From Alphaproteobacteria bacterium (GTDB taxonomy: Bacteria; Pseudomonadota; Alphaproteobacteria; Micavibrionales; Micavibrionaceae): a stretch of 9,433 nt of DNA. The notes under the pieces are model-generated. The model was not told the DNA's origin, made no database searches, and worked only from the letters and a program-made list of their open reading frames with translations. Both the position numbers and the translations under genes were made by a program. Below, one piece after another: positions 1 through 6,161 of the stretch (the stretch's first letter is position 1; each line of letters begins with the position of its first letter). The stretch lies in the NCBI GenBank assembly GCA_030639165.1, contig DAOWDF010000119.1:1-9433 (forward strand), read 5' to 3'.

Positions 1-41
1 GTTTCCGAAGCATTTTAAAAAATGTTTAACGGTTTCTTAAA

Positions 42-50
42 TGTTATGCT
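42..50 (+). promoter_or_regulatory. Weak candidate extended -10 for the flagellin gene
   Basis: TG-T-TATGCT (42-50) looks like an extended -10 hexamer with 4 of 6 consensus bases; TATGAT at 53-58 is an alternative -10. Neither has a convincing -35 at the right distance. I see no clean sigma-54 (GG/GC 12 bases apart) or sigma-28 pattern in bases 1-116. A start near 57 would give a leader of about 60 bases that contains the hairpin at 70-88. This is a low-confidence call. Confidence 0.25.
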
Positions 51-69
51 AGTATGATGGAGTATGAAG

Positions 70-110
70 CTGGAATAGGATGTTCCAGTATTATAACCTA
101 GGAAAGGAAC
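70..110 (+). promoter_or_regulatory. Flagellin mRNA leader with alternative hairpins and the ribosome binding site
   Basis: CTGGAA (70-75) and TTCCAG (83-88) form a perfect 6-bp stem with a 7-base loop. The ribosome binding site GGAAAGGA lies at 101-108, 8 bases before the ATG. The segment GTTCC (82-86), part of the hairpin's right arm, is also exactly complementary to GGAAC (106-110), which overlaps the ribosome binding site, so the two pairings exclude each other. In Caulobacter, FlbT acts on the 5' leader of flagellin mRNA. That this leader is the target of the FlbT encoded nearby is my inference. Confidence 0.45.
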
Positions 111-116
111 TAAGCC

Positions 117-1805
117 ATGTCTTCTGACGTAGTTTTAACCGCAGCACTGAGAAACAATCTCCTATCGCTGCAAAACACCCAAAGCCTCATTGATACAACA
201 CAACTTCGCCTCGCAACAGGTTTGAAGATCAACTCTGCGCTTGACGGTCCATCTAACTTTTTCGCGGCACAGAGCCTCGATAACCGTGCTGGTGACTTGT
301 CACGTCTACTTGATGGTATATCACAGTCAATTCGTACAATCGAAGAAGCTGATAACGGCATCACTGCACTGACAACACTTGTTGAACAAGCTCAATCAAT
401 TACAACTTCTGCTCGTGATGAACTCGCCTCCTCTGGTGGTGAAGCTCGTGCGGTTGGTGAAGTTGATCTTAGCACTCAAGCAGACCTAACGTCTCTTGCC
501 GCTATTGATACTGGTGATACATTTGATATCGTTACCACAGATGCTACGGGAGCTCAGATCACTGAAGCAATCTCTATAGATGCTGGTGATACAATCTATT
601 CACTTACAGCTAAAATCACCGATGCATTCTCCGATAACCGCAATGGTGAAATTACTGCAAGCGTAACGGATGAAGGCTTTATAGCCATTCAAAGCTCTGG
701 CGGTAGTTCATTCAGAATTGTCGATGATTTTGTTGGCGGTGGCTCAGAGGTTACAAATGCTGGTTTCACTGCATTAGGTCTTGGTGATTATTTCGAGATT
801 GAATCTGTTGATAATGGTGGCGCGGATACACGTGCAGCTGCTACAATAGTTGCAGGTAACACAGTCACATCAATCACATTGAATGAAAGCTCAGGCGACA
901 CTGTTGAGGCTGGCGATGTTATTGCTGGCGCATCCTATCAGGATGTTAATGGTACAACCGTACTTTCTGGTTTTGCTGCTGCTGATACCATTAACTTTGA
1001 TGTTAACACAGACGCTGGAACTACTTCTGTTACCTACACTTTAACAGCAACATCTACATTCCAGGATTTGGTTGATACTATCAATCTTGATACGACTGTA
1101 AATCAGGAGCTCACCGCTAGCTTTGACAGTGACACAGGGCAGTTAAGCTTTACATCATTGTCTGATACTGTGAACTCATTTGGTATTAGAGTTGACACGG
1201 CTGCTGCTGGGCAATTCAATCTAGGACTAGGCGACCCTACAGGTAACCTTGACCCGATTGCATCTGCTGCCGGTGTTACAGAAGAGCGTGTATTCTCATT
1301 CAACGACTCTACTGAATCACTTGACTCATTGGCTGATGACTATAACCGTGTTAGAGAGCAAATCGACGCATTGGTTAATGATGCACAGTTCCGTGGTATT
1401 AACTTGCTTAATGGCGATGACCTTACCACATTCTTTAATGAAGATAACTCAAGCACACTAACAACAAGTGGCGTTAACTTTACTTCTAACGGACTTGGTT
1501 TAACTGAGGCAACATTCAGAAGCTCTACAGCGATTGAATTATCCTCTGTGCAATCACGTGGCGCACTTGAAGAAGTTCGTAGCTTTGGGTCATCACTGGC
1601 AAATAATCTGGCGATTATCCAGACACGTCAAGACTTCACAAAAGCGACCATCAATACGCTAGCTGCTGGTGCGGATGACTTGACCGTTGCTGACCAAAAT
1701 GAAGAGGGTGCAAATCTTCTAGCGTTGCAGACACGTCAAACATTGGGTGTTACATCCCTATCATTGGCATCTCAGTCACAACAAGCTGTGCTACGACTAT
1801 TCTAA
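117..1805 (+). CDS. fliC: Flagellin, large, with two-module central insert
   Basis: This is the filament subunit, exported through the flagellar type III system and polymerised outside the cell. Residues 1-105 are the N-terminal D0/D1 helices (LLSLQNTQSLIDTTQLRLAT, then ALDGPSNFFAAQSL). Residues 395-562 are the C-terminal D1/D0 part, ending in the canonical NEEGANLLALQTRQ and QAVLRLF. Between them lies a variable insert of about 280 residues with two beta-rich modules resembling the flagellin IN (hook-associated) motif, near residues 130-228 and 288-378. The protein has 562 residues, against roughly 270-400 for many alphaproteobacterial flagellins. It contains no cysteine or tryptophan. The ATG at 117 follows GGAAAGGA with good spacing. 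The gene stands alone: a strong terminator follows at 1833, so it is transcribed separately from flbT. The family is certain; fliC is used as a generic symbol. Confidence 0.97.
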   Translation: MSSDVVLTAALRNNLLSLQNTQSLIDTTQLRLATGLKINSALDGPSNFFAAQSLDNRAGDLSRLLDGISQSIRTIEEADNGITALTTLVEQAQSITTSARDELASSGGEARAVGEVDLSTQADLTSLAAIDTGDTFDIVTTDATGAQITEAISIDAGDTIYSLTAKITDAFSDNRNGEITASVTDEGFIAIQSSGGSSFRIVDDFVGGGSEVTNAGFTALGLGDYFEIESVDNGGADTRAAATIVAGNTVTSITLNESSGDTVEAGDVIAGASYQDVNGTTVLSGFAAADTINFDVNTDAGTTSVTYTLTATSTFQDLVDTINLDTTVNQELTASFDSDTGQLSFTSLSDTVNSFGIRVDTAAAGQFNLGLGDPTGNLDPIASAAGVTEERVFSFNDSTESLDSLADDYNRVREQIDALVNDAQFRGINLLNGDDLTTFFNEDNSSTLTTSGVNFTSNGLGLTEATFRSSTAIELSSVQSRGALEEVRSFGSSLANNLAIIQTRQDFTKATINTLAAGADDLTVADQNEEGANLLALQTRQTLGVTSLSLASQSQQAVLRLF

Positions 1806-1832
1806 TAGTAGCAATATACAAATCATTAAATC

Positions 1833-1866
1833 TGGCGGGGAAAAATTCTCCGCCATTTTTCTTTTT
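1833..1866 (+). terminator. Intrinsic terminator after the flagellin gene
   Basis: A 10-bp stem (1833-1842 with 1846-1855, one G-T pair) closes an AAA loop. The GC-rich base TGGCGGGG pairs with CTCCGCCA. It is followed by TTTTTCTTTTT (1856-1866). It lies 28 bases after the flagellin stop and should end a monocistronic flagellin transcript. Confidence 0.93.
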
Positions 1867-1943
1867 AGCGTTATAGTAATTTGAGCAGAATAATTGCCGC
1901 ACCCAACTATAAAAGACCTCAGGCAGATCACCACAAGAAAACA

Positions 1944-1972
1944 ATTACAAATACAAATATTTATGGTATAAT
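1944..1972 (+). promoter_or_regulatory. Sigma-70-like promoter for flbT-flaF
   Basis: ATTACA (1944-1949, 4 of 6 matches to TTGACA), a 17-base spacer, and a perfect TATAAT (1967-1972) preceded by TGG, which makes an extended -10. Transcription would start near 1979, giving a leader of about 86 bases before flbT. Together with the terminator at 1833 this indicates that the flagellin regulators are expressed independently of flagellin. Confidence 0.6.
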
Positions 1973-1978
1973 CAAGCT

Positions 1979-2021
1979 GTAGTGTTAATGATGTATATTT
2001 AGACTAAACTAAGAACACTAC
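1979..2021 (+). promoter_or_regulatory. Dyad at the start of the flbT leader
   Basis: GTAGTGTT (1979-1986) and AACACTAC (2014-2021) are exact 8-bp inverted repeats 27 bases apart. The left arm begins at the predicted transcription start. A nested dyad, TTTAG-A-CTAAA, sits at 1998-2008. It could be an operator just downstream of the promoter or a 5'-terminal mRNA stem-loop; the sequence does not decide between these. Confidence 0.4.
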
Positions 2022-2064
2022 GTATAAATTATCGCAGAATGCGTGTTGAGAAAGGAAGAAATCC

Positions 2065-2451
2065 ATGGCATTAGTTATCGACCTAAAACCCCAAGAAAAG
2101 ATACTTATCGGCGAGGCTGTAATTACCAACAGCTCGGGTAGAGCACGCCTTCATATTGCAGGCGATGCACCTATCATAAGAGAAAAAGATATAATGGTAG
2201 AGGAAAATGCGGACACACCTTGCAAGCGCATATATTTCCTTATCCAATGCATGTATATATCCCCCAACCATCAAGAATATCATGAAAAATATTTTTCGGC
2301 AGTAAACGATGTACAAAAAGCATCACCTTCTAGCGCAATATTTTTCATGCAAATAAACGACCAGATAATGAGTGGCTCATATTACAAAGCTATGAAGATC
2401 AGCAAACAATTAATAGAACATGAGCGGGAGCTATTAGAAAATGTCACATAA
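2065..2451 (+). CDS. flbT: FlbT, post-transcriptional regulator of flagellin
   Basis: FlbT represses flagellin synthesis in alphaproteobacteria by acting on flagellin mRNA, coupling filament production to completion of the hook-basal body. The 128-residue length is close to the usual family size. Family hallmarks are visible: LKPQEKILIGEAVITN (residues 7-22), GDAPIIREKDIM (33-44), TPCKRIYFLIQCMY (51-64), and an amphipathic C-terminal helix (about 104-126). The ATG at 2065 follows AAAGGAAG (2051-2058). The last 11 bases overlap flaF, so the two are translationally coupled. Its proximity to a flagellin gene with a structured leader fits the known role. It is probably a cytoplasmic RNA-associated regulator; that it acts on the flagellin gene at 117 is inferred. 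Confidence 0.95.
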   Translation: MALVIDLKPQEKILIGEAVITNSSGRARLHIAGDAPIIREKDIMVEENADTPCKRIYFLIQCMYISPNHQEYHEKYFSAVNDVQKASPSSAIFFMQINDQIMSGSYYKAMKISKQLIEHERELLENVT

Positions 2452-2917
2452 CAAAGATAATCCATACGCTCAAGCAGCTGGAGCATACGACACACATGCG
2501 CAAGCCCACACTCCAAATCAGCGAGAACTTGAGGGACGAGTTTTGCTGAAATCAAATCGCATGCTTCAGGATTTGGTAAAAAACTGGGAGGAACGCCCAA
2601 AGGGTTTGCTGGAAGAAACACTTACATATAATCGCCGCATCTGGATGCTGTTTTATGATACAGCCATTGAGAATAAAGATGGCGGTCGTCCTAATGATCT
2701 GCGCAGTAACATCATTAATCTGGCTAATTTCATATTCAAGCGTGAGATGGAAATACTTGCGGATCCGAAGAAGCATCAACTTAATATACTCATTAGTATA
2801 AATAAGGAAGTTTCCGCTGGCCTAATGACTAACAATGATGCAGTCGCGCCAAAAACCCCTCCCCCTGCAACTCAGAGACCTACGGCTGCGGGATCAAGTA
2901 CCGATATTTCGGGGTAA
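2441..2917 (+). CDS. flaF: FlaF, flagellin regulator/secretion partner
   Basis: FlaF is an alphaproteobacterial cytoplasmic protein needed for flagellin synthesis or secretion and acts opposite FlbT. The family core spans about residues 7-118: NPYAQAAGAYDT, QRELEGRVLLKSNRML (residues 27-42), LTYNRRIWMLFYD (60-72) and DLRSNIINLANFIFKREMEI (86-105). The ATG at 2441 lies inside the end of flbT and is preceded by GGGAG (2426-2430), with 10 bases between. An extra tail (about residues 130-158) is rich in Pro, Thr, Ala and Ser, looks disordered, and makes the protein somewhat longer than typical. The next gene starts 8 bases after the stop, which suggests one transcript for flbT, flaF and the unknown gene. 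Confidence 0.93.
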   Translation: MSHNKDNPYAQAAGAYDTHAQAHTPNQRELEGRVLLKSNRMLQDLVKNWEERPKGLLEETLTYNRRIWMLFYDTAIENKDGGRPNDLRSNIINLANFIFKREMEILADPKKHQLNILISINKEVSAGLMTNNDAVAPKTPPPATQRPTAAGSSTDISG

Positions 2918-2925
2918 ACATACTG

Positions 2926-3669
2926 ATGCGACAAAGTAAGCTACTGTTACTAATCACCTTAATTATAGGCATCTCTGTTGCTCTTACTTATTATACGTAC
3001 TCGCCCAACCATATGCTGCGTAAAGAATTTACTAACACCGTTCCCAAACCACTCTGGTGGGATGATATTAATATTGGCGACGTTTCAATTTCAAACTACG
3101 ATGAGCTGATTACTTACTGGCAATCTGAAAAACGCTGCTGCTCTGAAGAAGAAATCAAACATACCAACCGAATATTTTTCAAGGCCATGTATTTGGAAAT
3201 ATTGGATCACATTGACGACCCAGATATTGTTGTAAATGCAATAGATATAATGACGTTAAGCTATTTGGATTACGATTACTTTTACCCCTTACAGCTATTT
3301 GCTCTAAAAAATTACCCTGACTATAACAAACCCTTGCACGCCTGCGCTAATTGCATGGAGGGAGATGTTATCGCGAGCCTACTTGAGGATTTACAATACT
3401 CCATGGCAAAAAAGAATCTACACCAAGAATATATAGATTTAACGCACGACTTATTGAAAAAGCGTGGATTAGAAATGAGTGATTATTATGAAGCCAGAGT
3501 TTATTTAGCACTTGCCAAAACCTACGAGAATTCTAATCAAAACTCAGCTGCCATAGACATACTTACATACATGCAAGATAGATATAAGAACTCTCAAACA
3601 AGCGGATCGCTTACAAATACCTTAAAAAATGCAAGCAGAATGCTGAAAAGACTTAGGTTAGAACACTGA
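2926..3669 (+). CDS. Unknown membrane-anchored protein with four cysteines
   Basis: I do not recognise a family for this 247-residue protein. Residues 6-24 form a single hydrophobic segment preceded by Arg and Lys, fitting a signal anchor or uncleaved signal, with the rest probably in the periplasm. There is no lipobox cysteine near the segment. The only cysteines are a CC pair (71-72) and a CxxC (140-143, CANC), which may form disulfides; there is no following His, so it is not a haem c site. The segment before the CxxC is rich in Tyr, Phe and Asp. The C-terminal part (about 165-245) is helical, with spacing like tetratricopeptide repeats (ARVYLALAKTYENSNQNSAA). The ATG at 2926 is 8 bases after flaF, with only a weak GGGG at 2911-2914, so translation probably depends on coupling. 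Co-transcription with flaF suggests a flagellar or envelope role, but this is inference. Confidence 0.75.
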   Translation: MRQSKLLLLITLIIGISVALTYYTYSPNHMLRKEFTNTVPKPLWWDDINIGDVSISNYDELITYWQSEKRCCSEEEIKHTNRIFFKAMYLEILDHIDDPDIVVNAIDIMTLSYLDYDYFYPLQLFALKNYPDYNKPLHACANCMEGDVIASLLEDLQYSMAKKNLHQEYIDLTHDLLKKRGLEMSDYYEARVYLALAKTYENSNQNSAAIDILTYMQDRYKNSQTSGSLTNTLKNASRMLKRLRLEH

Positions 3670-3686
3670 GATTAAAAATGTAAGAA

Positions 3687-4175
3687 TTAAGCGAAAAGCG
3701 TTACGCCAGCGGAGCTGGATGGTTGAGCGGATTGTGCGCCAGCTGATAGTGCTGCGGCGGCCACTTGTGGGGATGGTTGTGATATATTTGACGGCGCAGC
3801 AGAAGTAACATCTTGCACCGTGATAATACTTGTAGATTGCGGGGTCGAAACTTTGGTTTCCTTAGGCTGAGACTGGGAAACATCCTTAACATCAGCCACA
3901 GCAGCCTGCCTAGCTTGATCCCTACTTAACTGCGCAAGACGACTCTTGGATGGATATTGATCCTGAACATCACCAGTATCGCCATCTCTAATCTGAATAA
4001 CCGCCTTACTATCAACAAAAGTAATATAAGGACTAACATAAGGTGCTTTTGGAGCTTCAGGAGCGTTACCCGCAGATATTGGCGCAGCTGAAACAGCGCG
4101 CGAAGCAGCAGCTTGCTCTACGTTACCACGCAGAAGCTGTGCACTTGCCAACGATGAATTCACCGCTTCAATCAT
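3687..4175 (-). CDS. FlaG-like protein, minus strand
   Basis: This is a 162-residue low-complexity protein rich in Ala, Ser, Gln and Pro. A single ordered core at about residues 45-80 reads PYVSPYITFVDSKAVIQIRD, then GDTGDVQDQYPSKSRLAQ. It resembles the FlaG core (hydrophobic strands, then D-x-x-TGEVIRQIPS), with the usual Arg replaced by Asp and Ile by Tyr. The N-terminus (residues 1-25) looks helical and amphipathic. It has no signal peptide, membrane segment or cysteine. The start at 4175 is supported by AGGA (minus strand, 4183-4186), 7 bases upstream. FlaG proteins affect filament length or cap and filament assembly; a similar role here is inferred from the core and the location. The gene converges on the unknown gene with a 17-base gap and is divergent from fliF. 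It could instead be an unrelated family using a similar beta hairpin. Confidence 0.8.
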   Translation of the reverse strand: MIEAVNSSLASAQLLRGNVEQAAASRAVSAAPISAGNAPEAPKAPYVSPYITFVDSKAVIQIRDGDTGDVQDQYPSKSRLAQLSRDQARQAAVADVKDVSQSQPKETKVSTPQSTSIITVQDVTSAAPSNISQPSPQVAAAALSAGAQSAQPSSSAGVTLFA

Positions 4176-4414
4176 TGCGAATTCCTAACCTTTCCAAATT
4201 AAATTCTCCTTTATGAATAAAAACATAAAAAAGATATACTACCCTACTATCACGTTACCACAGGCTTATGCAAAAGTCAAGACATACGGAAATACTACTA
4301 ACAAAGATAATGAATGTACGGTTGAAATATATTGGTGCTTACCATCTTGTTAAAGCTAAAATATTTTATTATAAAATAATACGAATCACCCCCTCGTCTT
4401 GCGTGGTGTTTTTG

Positions 4415-4423
4415 TGCTATAAT
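4415..4423 (+). promoter_or_regulatory. Extended -10 promoter for the fliF operon
   Basis: TG-C-TATAAT (4415-4423) is a perfect extended -10. The -35 region (around 4395-4400) is weak, as is usual for extended -10 promoters. Transcription would start near 4430, giving a leader of about 47 bases before fliF. A TTGGC/TTGCC pattern at 4443-4455 resembles a sigma-54 site, but its GG-to-GC spacing is 9 rather than 12 bases. Confidence 0.5.
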
Positions 4424-4441
4424 AATAAAATCTATGTCTGT

Positions 4442-4459
4442 TTTGGCGCTCTTGCCAAA
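4442..4459 (+). promoter_or_regulatory. Hairpin in the fliF leader
   Basis: TTTGGC (4442-4447) and GCCAAA (4454-4459) form a 6-bp stem with a 6-base loop, 6 bases before the ribosome binding site TAAGGT (4465-4470). It has no following T tract, so it is not a terminator. It may affect mRNA stability or translation of fliF, or be a DNA site. Confidence 0.35.
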
Positions 4460-4476
4460 TAAAATAAGGTAACAAC

Positions 4477-6156
4477 GTGAATAGTTTTGTCTCCACATTA
4501 CAACAATTAGGCCCAGCACGACTCGGTGTTATGGGTGCTATATTGCTTGGCCTCCTGATGTTCTTCGTATTTATTTCCATGCGGATTACCACCGCTGAAA
4601 TGAAATTGCTCTACACAGATTTGTCATCTATAGACTCTGGAGCCGTAGCAGCAAAGCTTGAAGAGAGCCAAATCCTATACAGCATATCATCCGATGGATC
4701 ACGAATTTTAGTACCTGGTGATGAGGTCGGACGCGCAAGAATGCTTCTTGCTGATGCTGGACTACCGAATGGTGGCTCTATGGGGTATGAAATATTCGAC
4801 AAACAATCAGGCTTTGGTACTACAAACTTTGTGCAGAACATCAACCAAGTAAGAGCCTTAGAAGGAGAGCTTTCAAGAACAATCACATCTTTAGACAATA
4901 TTCGTAGCGCACGTGTTCATATAGTCCTTCCACAAAGACAAAAATTTAGCCGTGAGACAAAGAACCCTTCAGCAAGCGTTGTTATAGGGGTTCATGCTGG
5001 CGCGACATTAGATCGCCAGCAAATTGTTTCCGTTCAGTCACTCATTGCGTCCGCTATCCCCAGCCTGAAATCCAGAAATGTATCTGTAGTTGATAGCAAC
5101 GGAAGCCTGCTAGCCAAAGGCGGCACAGAAGGCGATGCGATGCTATCCATTAAGTCGGATGATATTCGTAAAACTTATGAAGCACGACTTCAAGGTAAGA
5201 TAGAAGATCAAGTTGGCCGCATTGTAGGGTACGGTAAAGTCACCGCTATAGTTACAGTTGATATGAATTTCGACCGCATTAGCACTAACGAAGAACTTTA
5301 TGACCCAGAAGGTCAAGTATTACGCTCGACACAAAGCACACAGGAAAGCTCGACAGAAAATGAAGCTGCGTCAAACGATGTCTCAGTTGGCAATAACCTA
5401 CCCAATATTGGCGGAGACTTACTCTCTGGTCAGGGTGCCACCGCCTCCAATGACAGTAATGAAGAGGTTGCTAACTATGAAATAAGCAAAACAATTAGAA
5501 ATACAGTCCACCAATCTGGACAAGTAGAAAAACTTAATGTCTCCGTGCTTATTGATGGTAGATATACCACAGATGAAGATGGGAAAAAGACGTATGAAGA
5601 TCGCTCACAATCTGAAATGGATAAAATCAGATCACTGGTAAGGACATCCATAGGGCTAGATGAAGAACGCGGAGATGTTCTTGAAATTGTAAATTTACAG
5701 TTTGCGGCAATAGATGATGGCGGAGAAATCGTTGATGAGCGCTTTATCTTTGGATTTAACAAAAGTGATTTAATTGATTCTGCTGAAATACTTATAATTT
5801 CCATCATGATTATTCTGGTTGTACTGCTTATATTGCAGCCAATGGTGTCCAAACTGATGTCCATAGAGATGCCAGAAAACAAACCAATTGGCCTTGATGA
5901 CATGCTACAGCATGACTTGCTAGCTGCGTCCCCCGCCAACCCTGCCCTTGCACCACCATCGACAGGTGCAGTACAAGTCGGTGTTGATGGTGAACCAGTT
6001 CCTGCAGATGATGCTGCCAATGATGATCTGATTGATATACATGGCATTGAAGGAAAAGTTAAAGCATCAACAGTTAAAAAAGTTGAAGAAATAGTGGAGA
6101 ATTATCCATCCGAATCTGTATCGGTAATTAGAAACTGGATGTCTCAGGAGAGCTAA
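4477..6156 (+). CDS. fliF: FliF, flagellar MS-ring protein
   Basis: FliF forms the MS ring in the inner membrane, the platform on which the rotor and export gate assemble. The 559-residue length is typical. Membrane segment 1 is at about residues 17-35. The YscJ/FliF ring-building domains cover about 43-215, including the conserved GYEIFDK (103-109) and RALEGELSRTI (126-136). An acidic, Asn/Ser-rich loop (about 285-335) matches the variable beta-collar region. Membrane segment 2 is at about 436-454. The last 45 residues (DLIDIHGIEGKVKASTVKKV through VIRNWMSQ) are the canonical FliG-binding tail. The start is GTG at 4477, 6 bases after TAAGGT; no better ATG lies near. It is the first gene of the operon, and fliG follows after 5 bases. 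Confidence 0.97.
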   Translation: MNSFVSTLQQLGPARLGVMGAILLGLLMFFVFISMRITTAEMKLLYTDLSSIDSGAVAAKLEESQILYSISSDGSRILVPGDEVGRARMLLADAGLPNGGSMGYEIFDKQSGFGTTNFVQNINQVRALEGELSRTITSLDNIRSARVHIVLPQRQKFSRETKNPSASVVIGVHAGATLDRQQIVSVQSLIASAIPSLKSRNVSVVDSNGSLLAKGGTEGDAMLSIKSDDIRKTYEARLQGKIEDQVGRIVGYGKVTAIVTVDMNFDRISTNEELYDPEGQVLRSTQSTQESSTENEAASNDVSVGNNLPNIGGDLLSGQGATASNDSNEEVANYEISKTIRNTVHQSGQVEKLNVSVLIDGRYTTDEDGKKTYEDRSQSEMDKIRSLVRTSIGLDEERGDVLEIVNLQFAAIDDGGEIVDERFIFGFNKSDLIDSAEILIISIMIILVVLLILQPMVSKLMSIEMPENKPIGLDDMLQHDLLAASPANPALAPPSTGAVQVGVDGEPVPADDAANDDLIDIHGIEGKVKASTVKKVEEIVENYPSESVSVIRNWMSQES

Positions 6157-6161
6157 ACCAA

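Larger units (their letters stand above)
4176..4476. other. Divergent intergenic region between the FlaG-like gene and fliF
   Basis: This 301-base AT-rich region must hold leftward control for the FlaG-like gene and rightward control for fliF. On the minus strand I see the ribosome binding site but no convincing promoter. An AT-only dyad, TATTTTAT (4362-4369) and ATAAAATA (4371-4378) around a single central T, lies upstream of the fliF promoter. A GAATC (GANTC, the CcrM methylation pattern of alphaproteobacteria) lies at 4383-4387. The fliF promoter and leader hairpin are listed separately. An open frame at 4268-4462 has no ribosome binding site or recognisable content and overlaps the promoter. 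Confidence 0.6.

Noticed and set aside
3670..3706. Possible bidirectional terminator between the convergent genes
   Set aside because: Only a 3-bp GCG-TTA-CGC stem with four T on the minus strand is present, inside the end of the FlaG-like gene; too weak to call.
4444..4455. Sigma-54-like TGGC...TTGC upstream of fliF
   Set aside because: The GG-to-GC distance is 9 bases instead of the required 12, and the motif is better explained as the two arms of an inverted repeat.
4268..4462. 64-codon plus-strand open frame upstream of fliF
   Set aside because: It has no ribosome binding site and no recognisable protein pattern, overlaps the predicted fliF promoter and leader hairpin, and is in AT-rich DNA where such frames arise by chance.
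5475..6047. 190-codon minus-strand frame inside fliF
   Set aside because: It is Ser-rich and without family features, lies entirely opposite the well-supported fliF coding frame, and has no ribosome binding site.
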